Positions 41,808 through 50,457 of a stretch of DNA of 54,586 bases are shown in pieces. The position numbers and the translations under genes were made by a program. Position 1 is the stretch's first letter. The number at the start of each line of letters is the position of its first letter. A model generated the notes under the pieces. The model did no database searches. It saw only the letters and a program-made list of their open reading frames with translations, and was not told where the DNA came from. This DNA is from Sphingobacterium allocomposti (GTDB lineage: Bacteria > Bacteroidota > Bacteroidia > Sphingobacteriales > Sphingobacteriaceae), in the NCBI RefSeq assembly GCF_008124885.1, contig NZ_VNHX01000030.1, positions 1-54,586 of the forward strand, in the 5' to 3' direction.

Positions 41808-44609
41808 TTAATACGAATAGCTTAAGCTAAAGGAGGGAACAATAGTACGGGGCGCGGACATATCATTTACATAGGTCAGCTTTGTTGCCACATTAATATC
41901 CGGTAGTACATAACGAAATACATTGAAGTCTGCTGAGATGCCGATGCCGAAACTCTTGGGGGCGATTGCCTGGTGGAGGTTTTGGAAATCTGAAAAGAGT
42001 AGCCCTTGGAAACGTTTTATGTAGGCAAGCGATCCGATACTCCAGTCGGGATAGAAAAGAGGAAGCCGGTAAGACGCTAAGGCCGTATTGGTCACTATAG
42101 GTGAGATGAAGTGTCCCCAGCCGGAGACCATCGGGATGTCGTACACCCCGTCGTAACGGCCGGTACCTTTTTGCACCGCAAAGCGTAACTGTAAACTATG
42201 GTTTAGCAACAGTCCGGGTATGTAAAAATTTGTCCGCAGCGACAATATCTGACCGGACAACTGCTTCTCAAAGGGGAGGTGTCGGTATGTCACACTAATG
42301 TTTTGCCCCCATTTAGGGGCAATATCCATTTTACCGCGCATACTATTCCGATTTAGATAGATTTGATAATTGAGCGGAAATGCGATGCTTTCGTTGAAGT
42401 TTTTCAGTGGTATGCTCACATCATACCGCTTCGTGTACGATGTTCCGAAGTTGAGGCCATAACTGTAAACGTAATTCTGCCTGTATATGGAAAACGGAAG
42501 AGACACATCGATCGTGGTAAGGTGGTCTCTATAGTCGAACATCACGACCTGACGGCCATCTCCACCGCCGATGGCATTGCCCACGAGGCCGCGATTGGCA
42601 TAGCGCACGGTAAATACCGGGAGGTAGCGCTTGTAAGATATCCCGGCGGAATACGTGCTCTTTGATATATCGGGATCAAACTCATATCCTACCTTAATTT
42701 CCGTTGTGTTAAGCACATCGTTTGATAGCCAGAAGATGCCCGGAACATAATTGTCGAAACTTTCGAAGTTTGTGCTGCTTATGGACAGGCTGTGAAAATT
42801 GATCATGTTGGCTGTGGGACGGTAGGCTGCGGGGGCTGATGGTATATACTGTGGTTCGTGAGCCGTATGCTGATTGTCGGCAGCGGTCAATGTGGGTAGA
42901 ATATATAAAGGGCGCGCATGGGCAATGGTATCCTGTAAATGGGCTAGCGGCTGTCTGGCCAGCTTGTACCCATTATAATGATAGTCGTTAAAGAGAAGCT
43001 GGTGGTCGGCGGTACGGGAGGGGTTAAAGGCTCCAAAAGCAACATTTGTCAGCTTAAAAAGCCTTCCATGTTCGTCACGTTGATATATGTTGTCAATGCC
43101 GTCGTAATGGGCTTTGAAGATAACGCTGTTGCCGTTGTAGAACGGACGTTCCAGTTGCTGGCTATCCCATGGCGTTAAGAAAACGTATTTTCTATCTCTT
43201 AAGTGCAGTTCGATAAGGCAGGTGCCTTCGGGGCCCACGGCAATGGCGACAATTTTGTCGCCGGCATCATTAAATTTCGGTTGCTGCAGGTGTATATGTT
43301 GTGGAGCTGCGACGCTATCCATCAGCTTTCCGTTTTCCGCGTTTATGAAAGCGATGCGGCTTTCTCCTGCTTCATTCACCTCTACGACTGCTATTTGGTC
43401 GTGAGTGGGGTGGAATACCGGAGAGTAGTACCTTGATTTCTTGGTCAATGTTTTCAGTTTTCCGGTTTCCATGTTGTAGACATTGATAACATTGTAGGTC
43501 TGCTTGCCAAAGCGGGCATCTTTTCTATACTCATCCCAGGTTATGTACTGGTCTCTGTGGTGAAAATATGGCGTGATCTGTAAGCCCGTTTTTACCACCG
43601 ACGATTCGTTTCCAGACGTATCGATGACTACTATTTCGTTTACGGTCCGGGGCGATGTTTTGAGCGCGACGATGCGCTGATCGGACAGCTGTTGCGGAAG
43701 TAGGTAATCGCTCGGGTACCTGCTTTCCGGTGTTTTTATTTCTTGGTGTATAGAATTTGTGTCTATCTCGCTGTTCCATTTTTCATGAAGTTCGCTCAAC
43801 GTTTCCCGGAATATCCAGGCCGGTTTCATCCCTGAGACGTGCCTTACAGCTTTCTGGAAATTGAACGGTCTGAGCAGTTTTCCCCGCATGCCGTTCATTA
43901 TTTTTTCATGGCTGTCCAATCCGAAATGATTGGTCATGTAGGTGTTCATCAGAAACCCGATGGTGTAGTAGGAAGGGACATTATCTTTGAAAGATCCAAG
44001 TACATATTTGTTAAACCCGTAGTGTTTTCCTGACAACATATTGGCCCGAACCGGCATGTCCCAGGACGGCAATCTACCCCGGCCGCCGGCGCTGTGTATG
44101 GTTTCAATCTGCACGGCGTCGCCTTCGAAATACCAGGCGGGCAAATTTAAAGCGTACAACGCGAGCCCCAACTGTTCGAAAAATGGTCCGCGCAGCTTTC
44201 CTGTCAATTTGTCAAACTGGGCAATATGCCGTAGTTCGTGCAACGCCAGGTTGGGTAGCCACTCCTGATTATCTGCGGTAGAGGAGGGGATAGGGAATAG
44301 CTCCGATTTTCGAGGTGCTAATTGCACATAGCCATTTTGGCTTAGGTGATTTCCCTGTAAGACCAGCGTCGTCCTGTGCGGGATCACACTTAAATCCCGG
44401 CTGCTCTTTACTTGGAGCAAGGGTAATTGTGATGCCAGTTTTTGTGCGGTGTTTTCAAATGTCTGCGGATACAGCAACGTGAACTTTTCGAGCTGGATCT
44501 GCCGCCATTTTATTGATGAAGAGGCTTGGTCATTGTCGATGATCTGTGCGCTTAGATGACATGAACTTATAAATAATATGGAAGATAGTATTATTTTGAT
44601 TACTAGCAT
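41808..44609 (-). CDS. Large outer-membrane protein: peptidase-MA-like HExxH domain, propeller, beta barrel
   Basis: A 933-residue protein. A signal peptide (residues 1-21, ending LSAQ) is followed by a domain with the zinc-peptidase motif HELRH (124-128) in LALHELRHIAQFD and a likely third ligand Glu162 in PAWYFEGDAVQIE, as in gluzincins of the MA-like group. Residues about 290-590 contain repeats like those of WD40/TolB propellers (for example SRYYSPVFHPTHDQIAVVEVN). The C-terminal ~330 residues look like outer-membrane beta strands ending in FSLSYSY. The mix of peptidase, propeller and barrel is unusual. Function unknown. Confidence 0.75.
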   Translation of the reverse strand: MLVIKIILSSILFISSCHLSAQIIDNDQASSSIKWRQIQLEKFTLLYPQTFENTAQKLASQLPLLQVKSSRDLSVIPHRTTLVLQGNHLSQNGYVQLAPRKSELFPIPSSTADNQEWLPNLALHELRHIAQFDKLTGKLRGPFFEQLGLALYALNLPAWYFEGDAVQIETIHSAGGRGRLPSWDMPVRANMLSGKHYGFNKYVLGSFKDNVPSYYTIGFLMNTYMTNHFGLDSHEKIMNGMRGKLLRPFNFQKAVRHVSGMKPAWIFRETLSELHEKWNSEIDTNSIHQEIKTPESRYPSDYLLPQQLSDQRIVALKTSPRTVNEIVVIDTSGNESSVVKTGLQITPYFHHRDQYITWDEYRKDARFGKQTYNVINVYNMETGKLKTLTKKSRYYSPVFHPTHDQIAVVEVNEAGESRIAFINAENGKLMDSVAAPQHIHLQQPKFNDAGDKIVAIAVGPEGTCLIELHLRDRKYVFLTPWDSQQLERPFYNGNSVIFKAHYDGIDNIYQRDEHGRLFKLTNVAFGAFNPSRTADHQLLFNDYHYNGYKLARQPLAHLQDTIAHARPLYILPTLTAADNQHTAHEPQYIPSAPAAYRPTANMINFHSLSISSTNFESFDNYVPGIFWLSNDVLNTTEIKVGYEFDPDISKSTYSAGISYKRYLPVFTVRYANRGLVGNAIGGGDGRQVVMFDYRDHLTTIDVSLPFSIYRQNYVYSYGLNFGTSYTKRYDVSIPLKNFNESIAFPLNYQIYLNRNSMRGKMDIAPKWGQNISVTYRHLPFEKQLSGQILSLRTNFYIPGLLLNHSLQLRFAVQKGTGRYDGVYDIPMVSGWGHFISPIVTNTALASYRLPLFYPDWSIGSLAYIKRFQGLLFSDFQNLHQAIAPKSFGIGISADFNVFRYVLPDINVATKLTYVNDMSAPRTIVPSFSLSYSY

Positions 44610-45272
44610 TTTAAAATATTAAATTTGTTGAACTTTATGAGTTGCTAAATAATTTAGTATTTATAGCTTATTTTTGTTCAATGTTTTATTTTGATGATCA
44701 TTGTATTGTTTTGATTAATAAAGGTTTTTAATTTATAAATCTATCTGTGTTTTTCGTCTTTTGTTTGCGGATTATAGTCCACACGCTTCACTAAACAGGT
44801 CGCCAGAACCCAAGATTGACCATGCTGCAAGATAAAAGAAAAATGTTATATTTTTTTCGGGAAGCCTGTTTTTATCGGCTGTTCAAAACGCGGACTGAAG
44901 ACGGAGCATCACATCGTGTTTCTACTTCGGGTCGTGGGGGGAGGTGGAGGTAGCGGAACGATAGCTGTGGTTGCCCGATATCCGATATGCTGTGGTGAGC
45001 ACGTTCCTGTTACGATGGTTGCGTTATGACTTGTCACCTGGGATAGACGATGCCGAAACGACCCGAAAAAGAAAGCGAGTGTTTATTAGGGAGGGGTGAC
45101 ATAATGGCGTATTCTGTCGGCGACGGAGCTGAATTCAAGATGGCGGCGACGGCGTATTCAGGACTTGCGAGCCTTTGCGGGCAGAAAAAAAGTATTCGTT
45201 ATTTACAACTAAAAAAACGACTTTTGCTTCAAATAAAATTGTACCGATGTAGGATCAAACAAAAAGAGCGTT
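44610..45272. other. Long non-coding region upstream of mgtE
   Basis: No convincing gene is visible in these 663 nt. The first 200 nt are very AT-rich and probably hold promoters for the minus-strand gene. Positions 44870-45180 are distinctly GC-richer and contain a 10-nt inverted repeat TTCGGGTCGT (44926-44935) with ACGACCCGAA (45058-45067), enclosing 122 nt, and a second purine-rich run GGGGGGAGGTGGAGG. A structured RNA or a decayed gene are both possible. An open frame at 45050-45328 overlaps mgtE and has no protein-like composition. Confidence 0.4.
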
Positions 45273-46646
45273 ATGGAAGAACTAGAAATGCAAGTAGAGC
45301 TTGTTCAGCAATGGATAGAAGCAGGTGAAATTTCCGAGCTTCAGAAGTTTCTGAATGAGCAGAACATTTCCGATGTGGAGGAGCTTATTGACGAGCTTCC
45401 TGAACATGCCGCCCTTTTTATTGAAACGCTGAATATAAACCGTGCAGTACACGTTTTTAGTATACTGGACTTTCCGACGCAAGAGCGGATCTTCAAAAAA
45501 TTACCGGCAAGCAAAGTCCGTGAACTCATCAATGAGCTGCCGCCGGATGACCGTACCTCATTTTTTAGTGAATTAAAAGGTGATGTTGTAAAGCATTTGA
45601 TCATCATGCTTTCTCCGGAAGAAAGAAAGGAGGCGTTGTCCTTGTTAGGTTATCCTGAGGACAGTGTCGGGCGTTTGATGACTCCGGACTATATTACGGT
45701 AAAGCCGCATTGGAACATTACCCGTGTTTTAGATCATATCCGACGGTACGGGAACGCTTCAGAAACGATCGACGTTCTGTATGTTATAGATGGCGACGGT
45801 CGACTTGTGGATGATATACGGATCCGGGATATTCTAATTGCAGATCCCGAGACCAAGGTTGAGGAGTTGATAGATAATCGGTTAATTTCTCTGAATGCAG
45901 ATGATCCACAGGAAGAAGCGGTTAATGTCTTCCGTATGAACAACCGGGTAGCGCTGCCTGTTATCGATGAGCAGGGCATTATGCTCGGGATCGTTACCAT
46001 TGACGATATCCTGTGGGTTGCGAACGAAGAATATACTGAGGATATGCAACGGATTGGAGGTACGGAAGCGCTAGACGAGCCGTACCTGGACGTTTCGATC
46101 TTTCATCTGGTGAAGAAGCGCGGCGGGTGGCTTATCGTGTTGTTTTTGGGACAGTTATTAACGTTTAATGTTCTAAAGTATTATGAAGATAGACTCACAA
46201 CGATCTTGGTATTACTGATGCCCGTCATTATGTCGAGCGGAGGAAATAGCGGCTCGCAGGCCTCGACGCTGATTATTCAGGCGATGGCTATGGGCGAGGT
46301 GACTTTGCGGGACTGGTGGCTCGTTATGCGGCGGGAGATACTTTCGGGCCTTTTTCTCGGGCTTATCCTAGGGACACTCGGATTTTCTCGGATTTCCGTA
46401 GATCAGGCCTTTACAGGCGCTTATGGCGATGCTTGGGTGTTGTATGGACTGGCCATAGCTTTCTCTCTGGTCGGGGTCGTTTTGTGGGGGTCGTTGGTGG
46501 GAGCGATGTTGCCGTTTGTACTCCGCAAGCTGGGAGCTGACCCGGCGAGTTCGTCAGCCCCGTTTGTGTCCACACTGGTCGATGTGACGGGCCTGATTAT
46601 TTATTTCACGATTGCGACGTTGGTGCTGGGCGGCGTGCTATTATGA
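45273..46646 (+). CDS. mgtE: Magnesium transporter MgtE
   Basis: A 457-residue magnesium channel. An N-terminal helical domain (about 1-125) is followed by two CBS domains (about 130-255: LMTPDYITVKPHWNITRVLDHI; VDDIRIRDILIADPETKVEELID; GIVTIDDILWV), then five membrane helices with SSGGNSGSQASTLIIQAMAMGEVTLRDWW, the pore signature. The cytoplasmic part senses magnesium and closes the channel. A 660-nt upstream region is non-coding; no Mg riboswitch could be identified. Confidence 0.94.
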   Translation: MEELEMQVELVQQWIEAGEISELQKFLNEQNISDVEELIDELPEHAALFIETLNINRAVHVFSILDFPTQERIFKKLPASKVRELINELPPDDRTSFFSELKGDVVKHLIIMLSPEERKEALSLLGYPEDSVGRLMTPDYITVKPHWNITRVLDHIRRYGNASETIDVLYVIDGDGRLVDDIRIRDILIADPETKVEELIDNRLISLNADDPQEEAVNVFRMNNRVALPVIDEQGIMLGIVTIDDILWVANEEYTEDMQRIGGTEALDEPYLDVSIFHLVKKRGGWLIVLFLGQLLTFNVLKYYEDRLTTILVLLMPVIMSSGGNSGSQASTLIIQAMAMGEVTLRDWWLVMRREILSGLFLGLILGTLGFSRISVDQAFTGAYGDAWVLYGLAIAFSLVGVVLWGSLVGAMLPFVLRKLGADPASSSAPFVSTLVDVTGLIIYFTIATLVLGGVLL

Positions 46647-46863
46647 CCCTCCGACAGCCGCTTTTCTGAATGTGTAATGCTTAATGGACTTGTATGGTTC
46701 AGACGGAGTAATTCGGCTTATCTTTACTCCCCCTGTTTTAAGCGAATTATACTAAAAAAAATGCGTTGGATCTGAATGAGTTGTGTTTTTGTGCTGCAAA
46801 ATATTTGCACAGTTCATTAAAAGTTGCGATACTTGCATCACGGAAACGGAATACGTTTCATAT

Positions 46864-46940
46864 TCCTGAATAGCTCAGCAGGTTAGAGCATCTGACTGTT
46901 AATCAGAGGGTCGCTGGTTCGAGCCCAGCTTCAGGAGCCA
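46864..46940 (+). tRNA. tRNA-Asn (GTT) with encoded CCA, target of the integrative element
   Basis: A complete cloverleaf: acceptor TCCTGAA (46864-46870) with TTCAGGA (46930-46936), discriminator G at 46937, anticodon stem TCTGA/TCAGA with loop CTGTTAA and anticodon GTT at 46898-46900, and T-arm GGTTCGAGCCC. It ends with CCA at 46938-46940. From 46895 onward its sequence is supplied by the element (44-nt direct repeat with 54140-54183). Confidence 0.95.
46895..46938 (+). repeat. attL core: 44-nt repeat within tRNA-Asn
   Basis: Identical over 44 nt to 54140-54183, starting at ACTGTTAATC and ending CAGGAGC. It covers the anticodon loop through the first base after the discriminator. Integration leaves the tRNA whole, because the element brings its own copy of the 3' half. 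Confidence 0.92.
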
Positions 46941-46946
46941 GATAAA

Positions 46947-46979
46947 AAGTCGTTTTTCGATAAGAAAAACGGCTTTTTT
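46947..46979 (+). terminator. Terminator of tRNA-Asn carried by the element
   Basis: A 12-bp stem (46947-46958 with 46964-46975, one T-G wobble), loop 5 nt, and a six-T tract. It lies on the element side of the junction, so the element supplies a replacement terminator for the tRNA. Confidence 0.8.
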
Positions 46980-47076
46980 GCTTTCTAAACGAAGATTAGA
47001 GACATCTTCGTTTGACCGATCGGGTTCTCCGATTTGGTTTGATTTACATAGTTTTTTGTTGAATTTCACGTCGTTT

Positions 47077-47094
47077 TGTTACAAATATGTAACA
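47077..47094 (+). promoter_or_regulatory. Putative integrase arm-type site, left end
   Basis: TGTTACA-AATA-TGTAACA, an inverted repeat with 7-bp arms, 139 nt inside the left core. The same 18-nt stretch (16 of 18 identical) recurs 96 nt inside the right end, in the same orientation. Confidence 0.45.
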
Positions 47095-47123
47095 GAAATT
47101 CCGGCGTGCTTAAGGAAAAAATT

Positions 47124-48416
47124 ATGGCAACCGTAAGCGCAAAAGTTTATGAGCATCACAAGAAAGCTGATGGCACTTACAATGTGAAAATCTGTGTTTA
47201 TCACAAAGGTATAAGAAAGTACATTGACACGACCCATTTTGTGGTCAGAAAGCAACTGACCAAAAATTTCAAAATCAAAGATTGTTTTATTGCGGATATA
47301 GTCGAGCAGCAATTAAGGAAGTACCGAAACACTATTAGTGATTTGGAGGAGAAACTTGACCATTTTTCTGCGGAGGCCTTACGGGATTTTCTAAGGGATA
47401 TGGACGAGGAAGTTGATTTTGTGAAATTTTGCGACGAGCATATAAAGGGTTTAAAAGAAGTAGGAAGAATCAAGAGTGCTGAAAACTTTAATGTAGTGCG
47501 AAACAGTCTTGTGGATTATTTTAAGACGGATTCCTTTTCCATCAACCAAATTCATTATACGATGCTCTTATCGTATGAGCGTTTTTTGAAGTCGGAGCGC
47601 ACAATGACCCGGACTAATCAGTTTGGCAAACCTGTTACGACAACCGTGAAAGGAGTAAGTAATTCAGCAGTACATAACTATATGCGTGACCTGCGTACCT
47701 TGTTCAACGCTGCACGGAACCGTTATAACGAGGAAGATATTGGTATATTCCGAATAAAGCACTATCCTTTTAAAAAATATAAGATTGGTTCGCCGCCCCC
47801 ACGTACTAAAGACCGCAACAATTCCCTTGAAGAAGTATTAGCCATACGGGATTGTGCTACCAAATCCGGTAGTCGTGCAGAACTTGCCAAAGAGCTGTAT
47901 ATGCTTTCGTTCTACTTATGTGGTACCAATGCCGTAGATTTTTATCAGTTGGGTGGGCAGAATATCAGGAACGGAAGATTGGAATATAACCGCTCTAAAA
48001 CAGCCGAAAGTAGAAAGGACAATGCTTTTATCAGTATCAAAATTGTGGACAAAGCAAGACCATTATTAGAGAAATACATCGGTAAATTGACTGAACGTTA
48101 TTCTACGATTGGCTGTCTGAACAAAGCATTAAGTAAAGGCATGGAACAGATATGCCGACAGATAGGTCTGTCGGGAGTAACGTTCTATTGGGCCAGGCAC
48201 ACATTTGCCAATACCGCCCGTAATGATTGCCGAATGAGCAAAGACGACGTGGCTCTTGCACTCAATCACGTTGACGAGGGCAATCGTACAACAGATATTT
48301 ACATTGCCAAGGACTGGAAGATTGTGGATGATGTGCAAAGTAAGGTTATGGAGAAACTAAAAGAAATAGAAGCAATTCGGGTTGATCTTGGTATAGTGGG
48401 CATCGTAATAGGGTAA
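47124..48416 (+). CDS. int: Tyrosine recombinase / site-specific integrase
   Basis: A 430-residue integrase of the Bacteroidota type with an N-terminal arm-binding domain (MATVSAKVYEHHKKADGTYNVKICV), a SAM-like core-binding domain (about 85-200) and a catalytic domain with NGRLEYNRSKTA, TFYWARHTFANTAR and the likely nucleophile Tyr393 in TTDIYIA. The first arginine box is YLCGTNAVDFYQL, the reduced form usual for this group. I place the start at 47124, where the AAGGAAAAAATT stretch provides a binding site; an upstream ATG at 47076 overlaps the putative arm site. It should catalyse integration and excision at tRNA-Asn. Confidence 0.9.
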   Translation: MATVSAKVYEHHKKADGTYNVKICVYHKGIRKYIDTTHFVVRKQLTKNFKIKDCFIADIVEQQLRKYRNTISDLEEKLDHFSAEALRDFLRDMDEEVDFVKFCDEHIKGLKEVGRIKSAENFNVVRNSLVDYFKTDSFSINQIHYTMLLSYERFLKSERTMTRTNQFGKPVTTTVKGVSNSAVHNYMRDLRTLFNAARNRYNEEDIGIFRIKHYPFKKYKIGSPPPRTKDRNNSLEEVLAIRDCATKSGSRAELAKELYMLSFYLCGTNAVDFYQLGGQNIRNGRLEYNRSKTAESRKDNAFISIKIVDKARPLLEKYIGKLTERYSTIGCLNKALSKGMEQICRQIGLSGVTFYWARHTFANTARNDCRMSKDDVALALNHVDEGNRTTDIYIAKDWKIVDDVQSKVMEKLKEIEAIRVDLGIVGIVIG

Positions 48417-48450
48417 TAATTTGTAGTTTTGTTTAATAGGTTATCAGGAT

Positions 48451-49539
48451 ATGGACAATCGTTTTTCAGACATCATCAATCTAATACAGCAAGCTCGAAG
48501 CAACGCCATTCGTGCCGTTAATACCGAGCTGATAAACCTGTATTGGAATGTAGGAGCATACATCAAACAAAAACTATCCGTTGCAGATTGGGGTGATAAA
48601 ACCGTTGATGAATTGGCGTTGTTCATTCAGCGTAATAATCCTGAATTAAAAGGCTTTAATCGTGCAGGGCTTTATAGAATGGTACAGTTTTATGACACGT
48701 ATGCCGAAGTTAAATTTGTCGCCCCAGCGAGGCGACAAATGCAAAATTCTGATAATCAATCAAATCAAATTGTCGCCCCAGTGAGGACACAATTTGATTT
48801 TCAGCCCCAAGATATTAGAAATACTATATTAGCTCAAATCAGTTGGACACACCATCGCACCATCTTTTCACGTTGCAAAACCGAAGAAGAACGAGAATTT
48901 TACTTGCGGATGGCTATCAAAGAAAATTACAGCGTTCGGGAGCTTGACCGGCAAATTTCCGCAAGCCTTTTTGAACGTACAATGATAGGTAACGCAAAAA
49001 TCTCAACACTGCCGAAGGAATTAAATACCGACATCACAAACACGTTCAAAGACAGTTATGTGTTTGAGTTTCTGAACCTGACCGAGCCACACAGCGAGAG
49101 CGATTTGCAAAAAGGCTTAATCAAACAGATGAAAAACTTTATCCTTGAATTAGGTAGGGATTTTATTTTCATTGACGAAGAATACAAGGTGCAGGTAGGC
49201 AACAGCGATTTTTACATTGACCTTGTATTTTATCATCGGGGCTTGCAATGTTTAGTGGCATTTGAGCTAAAAGCCGACACATTTAAACCCGAGCATTTGG
49301 GACAGCTCAATTTTTACTTAGAAGCATTAGACCGCAAGGAACGCAAACCCCACGAAAACCCGAGCATTGGTATTTTGCTTTGCAAGGATAAACAAAACGA
49401 AGTCGTAGAATTTGCATTGAGCCGTTCGCTATCTCCTGCAATGGTTGCCGAATACCAAACACAGTTGCCCGATAAAAGACTATTGCAACAAAAACTTCAC
49501 GAGATTTTTGAAAATAGCAATATAAAAGATGTGGAATAA
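48451..49539 (+). CDS. yhcG: YhcG/DUF1016 family PD-(D/E)XK nuclease
   Basis: A 362-residue protein. The DUF1016 N-terminal domain (about 1-85: IINLIQQARSNAIRAVNTELINLYWNVGAYI) and the C-terminal PD-(D/E)XK nuclease domain are present; the catalytic set is Asp257 in FYIDLVFYH, Glu272-x-Lys274 in AFELKAD and Gln285 in HLGQLNFYL. The linker (85-117) is encoded by two palindromes and seems to be a hypervariable insertion. Members are common in genomic islands and have been linked to DNA processing, but the function is not settled. It starts 34 nt after the integrase stop, so it may be cotranscribed. Confidence 0.9.
   Translation: MDNRFSDIINLIQQARSNAIRAVNTELINLYWNVGAYIKQKLSVADWGDKTVDELALFIQRNNPELKGFNRAGLYRMVQFYDTYAEVKFVAPARRQMQNSDNQSNQIVAPVRTQFDFQPQDIRNTILAQISWTHHRTIFSRCKTEEEREFYLRMAIKENYSVRELDRQISASLFERTMIGNAKISTLPKELNTDITNTFKDSYVFEFLNLTEPHSESDLQKGLIKQMKNFILELGRDFIFIDEEYKVQVGNSDFYIDLVFYHRGLQCLVAFELKADTFKPEHLGQLNFYLEALDRKERKPHENPSIGILLCKDKQNEVVEFALSRSLSPAMVAEYQTQLPDKRLLQQKLHEIFENSNIKDVE
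48714..48740. repeat. Palindromic insertion in the yhcG linker, copy 1
   Basis: ATTTGTCGCC (48714-48723) pairs perfectly with GGCGACAAAT (48731-48740), with a 7-nt loop CCAGCGA. In frame, it codes for residues ~88-97 of the nuclease linker. Confidence 0.8.
48763..48799. repeat. Palindromic insertion in the yhcG linker, copy 2
   Basis: AATCAAATTGT (48763-48773) pairs with ACAATTTGATT (48789-48799) around a core CGCCCCAGTGAGG that closely resembles the first copy (CGCCCCAGCGAGG). In frame, residues ~105-117. Confidence 0.75.
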
Positions 49540-49581
49540 ATTGGATAACTGCTATTTTTAATGTTTAGAATAAAGTAAGAG

Positions 49582-50457
49582 ATGAAGCCAATTTTATACA
49601 GAATAAATTATGGAGGGGTAAGGATATCTGACAGGCCGGATGAACGCCTCTTGCCCTGGTTTACGGATAGGCTGATCATCTGTTTTTGGACGGGAAACTG
49701 GATGAGAGCCTATCTGGACAAACACTTGGAGGAGATAAAACTGGAAGCTGAATCAAAGGGTTTCCGTTTTTTCTGGATAGAAGACCCCAATATCGCTGAA
49801 TTTGCCGATCTGCCGATCGTGGACGACCCCACATTTACGGTGAACGATGAAATAAGCTACTGCTTGTTCAATGACCGGTACACAGAAAACGTCTGTCTTG
49901 TTAGGCGGTTGGATGATCGACATTTTGTAGGTTGGTTGAAAGGTGATCTTGTCAAATCATCCACGGACATCCGTCTGCCAAAAGAACTGTACGAGGAGTT
50001 AGGACCTCCCGAAGATTACAGGCCCGTAGCCACTTGGGAAGACATCGAAACGACATCGGGAGAAGAAATAGCCCCCTCTCCAATTCGTACAGACCCCGAC
50101 CCGAACAATGACCTGCACGACCATTATTTTCAGCAGTTTTCTGTCCAGTGTGAGCGATGTCATCACGTTAGTTTTTATAAACTCAGTAAGCAACCGGATT
50201 TTTACAACTCTATGGATGCCGAGGTGAAATGTGCGCGATGCCAAAAAGAAAGCCATTATGTCTGTTCAGGTGATCTCGGATATTATTTGGAGGTGGAATC
50301 TGGCGAATGGGAGGTGTTCGGAACCGGCATCCCTTTTGGAACGGGGTACTGTGAAGATTGTAAGCCTTATTATGTAAGCGATGTTAAGAATTTGGAGTTT
50401 AAGTGCGACTGTGGCGGCACTATGAAAAAAGTGAATAATAATGGGGTACTCTCATAA
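49582..50457 (+). CDS. Zinc-ribbon protein of unknown family
   Basis: A 291-residue cytoplasmic protein I do not recognise. The C-terminal third carries probable zinc sites: Cys190-x2-Cys193, Cys217-x2-Cys220 with Cys228, Cys257-x2-Cys260 and Cys275-x-Cys277. The first 150 residues are mixed alpha/beta with acidic and aromatic residues and resemble no family I can name. The region 155-185 is acidic and probably a linker. It overlaps the next gene by 17 nt, so the two are translated together. The gene looks less AT-rich than the nuclease gene behind it. Confidence 0.65.
   Translation: MKPILYRINYGGVRISDRPDERLLPWFTDRLIICFWTGNWMRAYLDKHLEEIKLEAESKGFRFFWIEDPNIAEFADLPIVDDPTFTVNDEISYCLFNDRYTENVCLVRRLDDRHFVGWLKGDLVKSSTDIRLPKELYEELGPPEDYRPVATWEDIETTSGEEIAPSPIRTDPDPNNDLHDHYFQQFSVQCERCHHVSFYKLSKQPDFYNSMDAEVKCARCQKESHYVCSGDLGYYLEVESGEWEVFGTGIPFGTGYCEDCKPYYVSDVKNLEFKCDCGGTMKKVNNNGVLS

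Noticed and set aside
45069..45272. Magnesium riboswitch before mgtE
   Set aside because: No M-box or mgtA-type conserved core could be identified by eye.
45050..45328. Open reading frame of 92 codons upstream of mgtE
   Set aside because: It overlaps the mgtE start by 56 nt in another frame and its product has no protein-like composition or motif.
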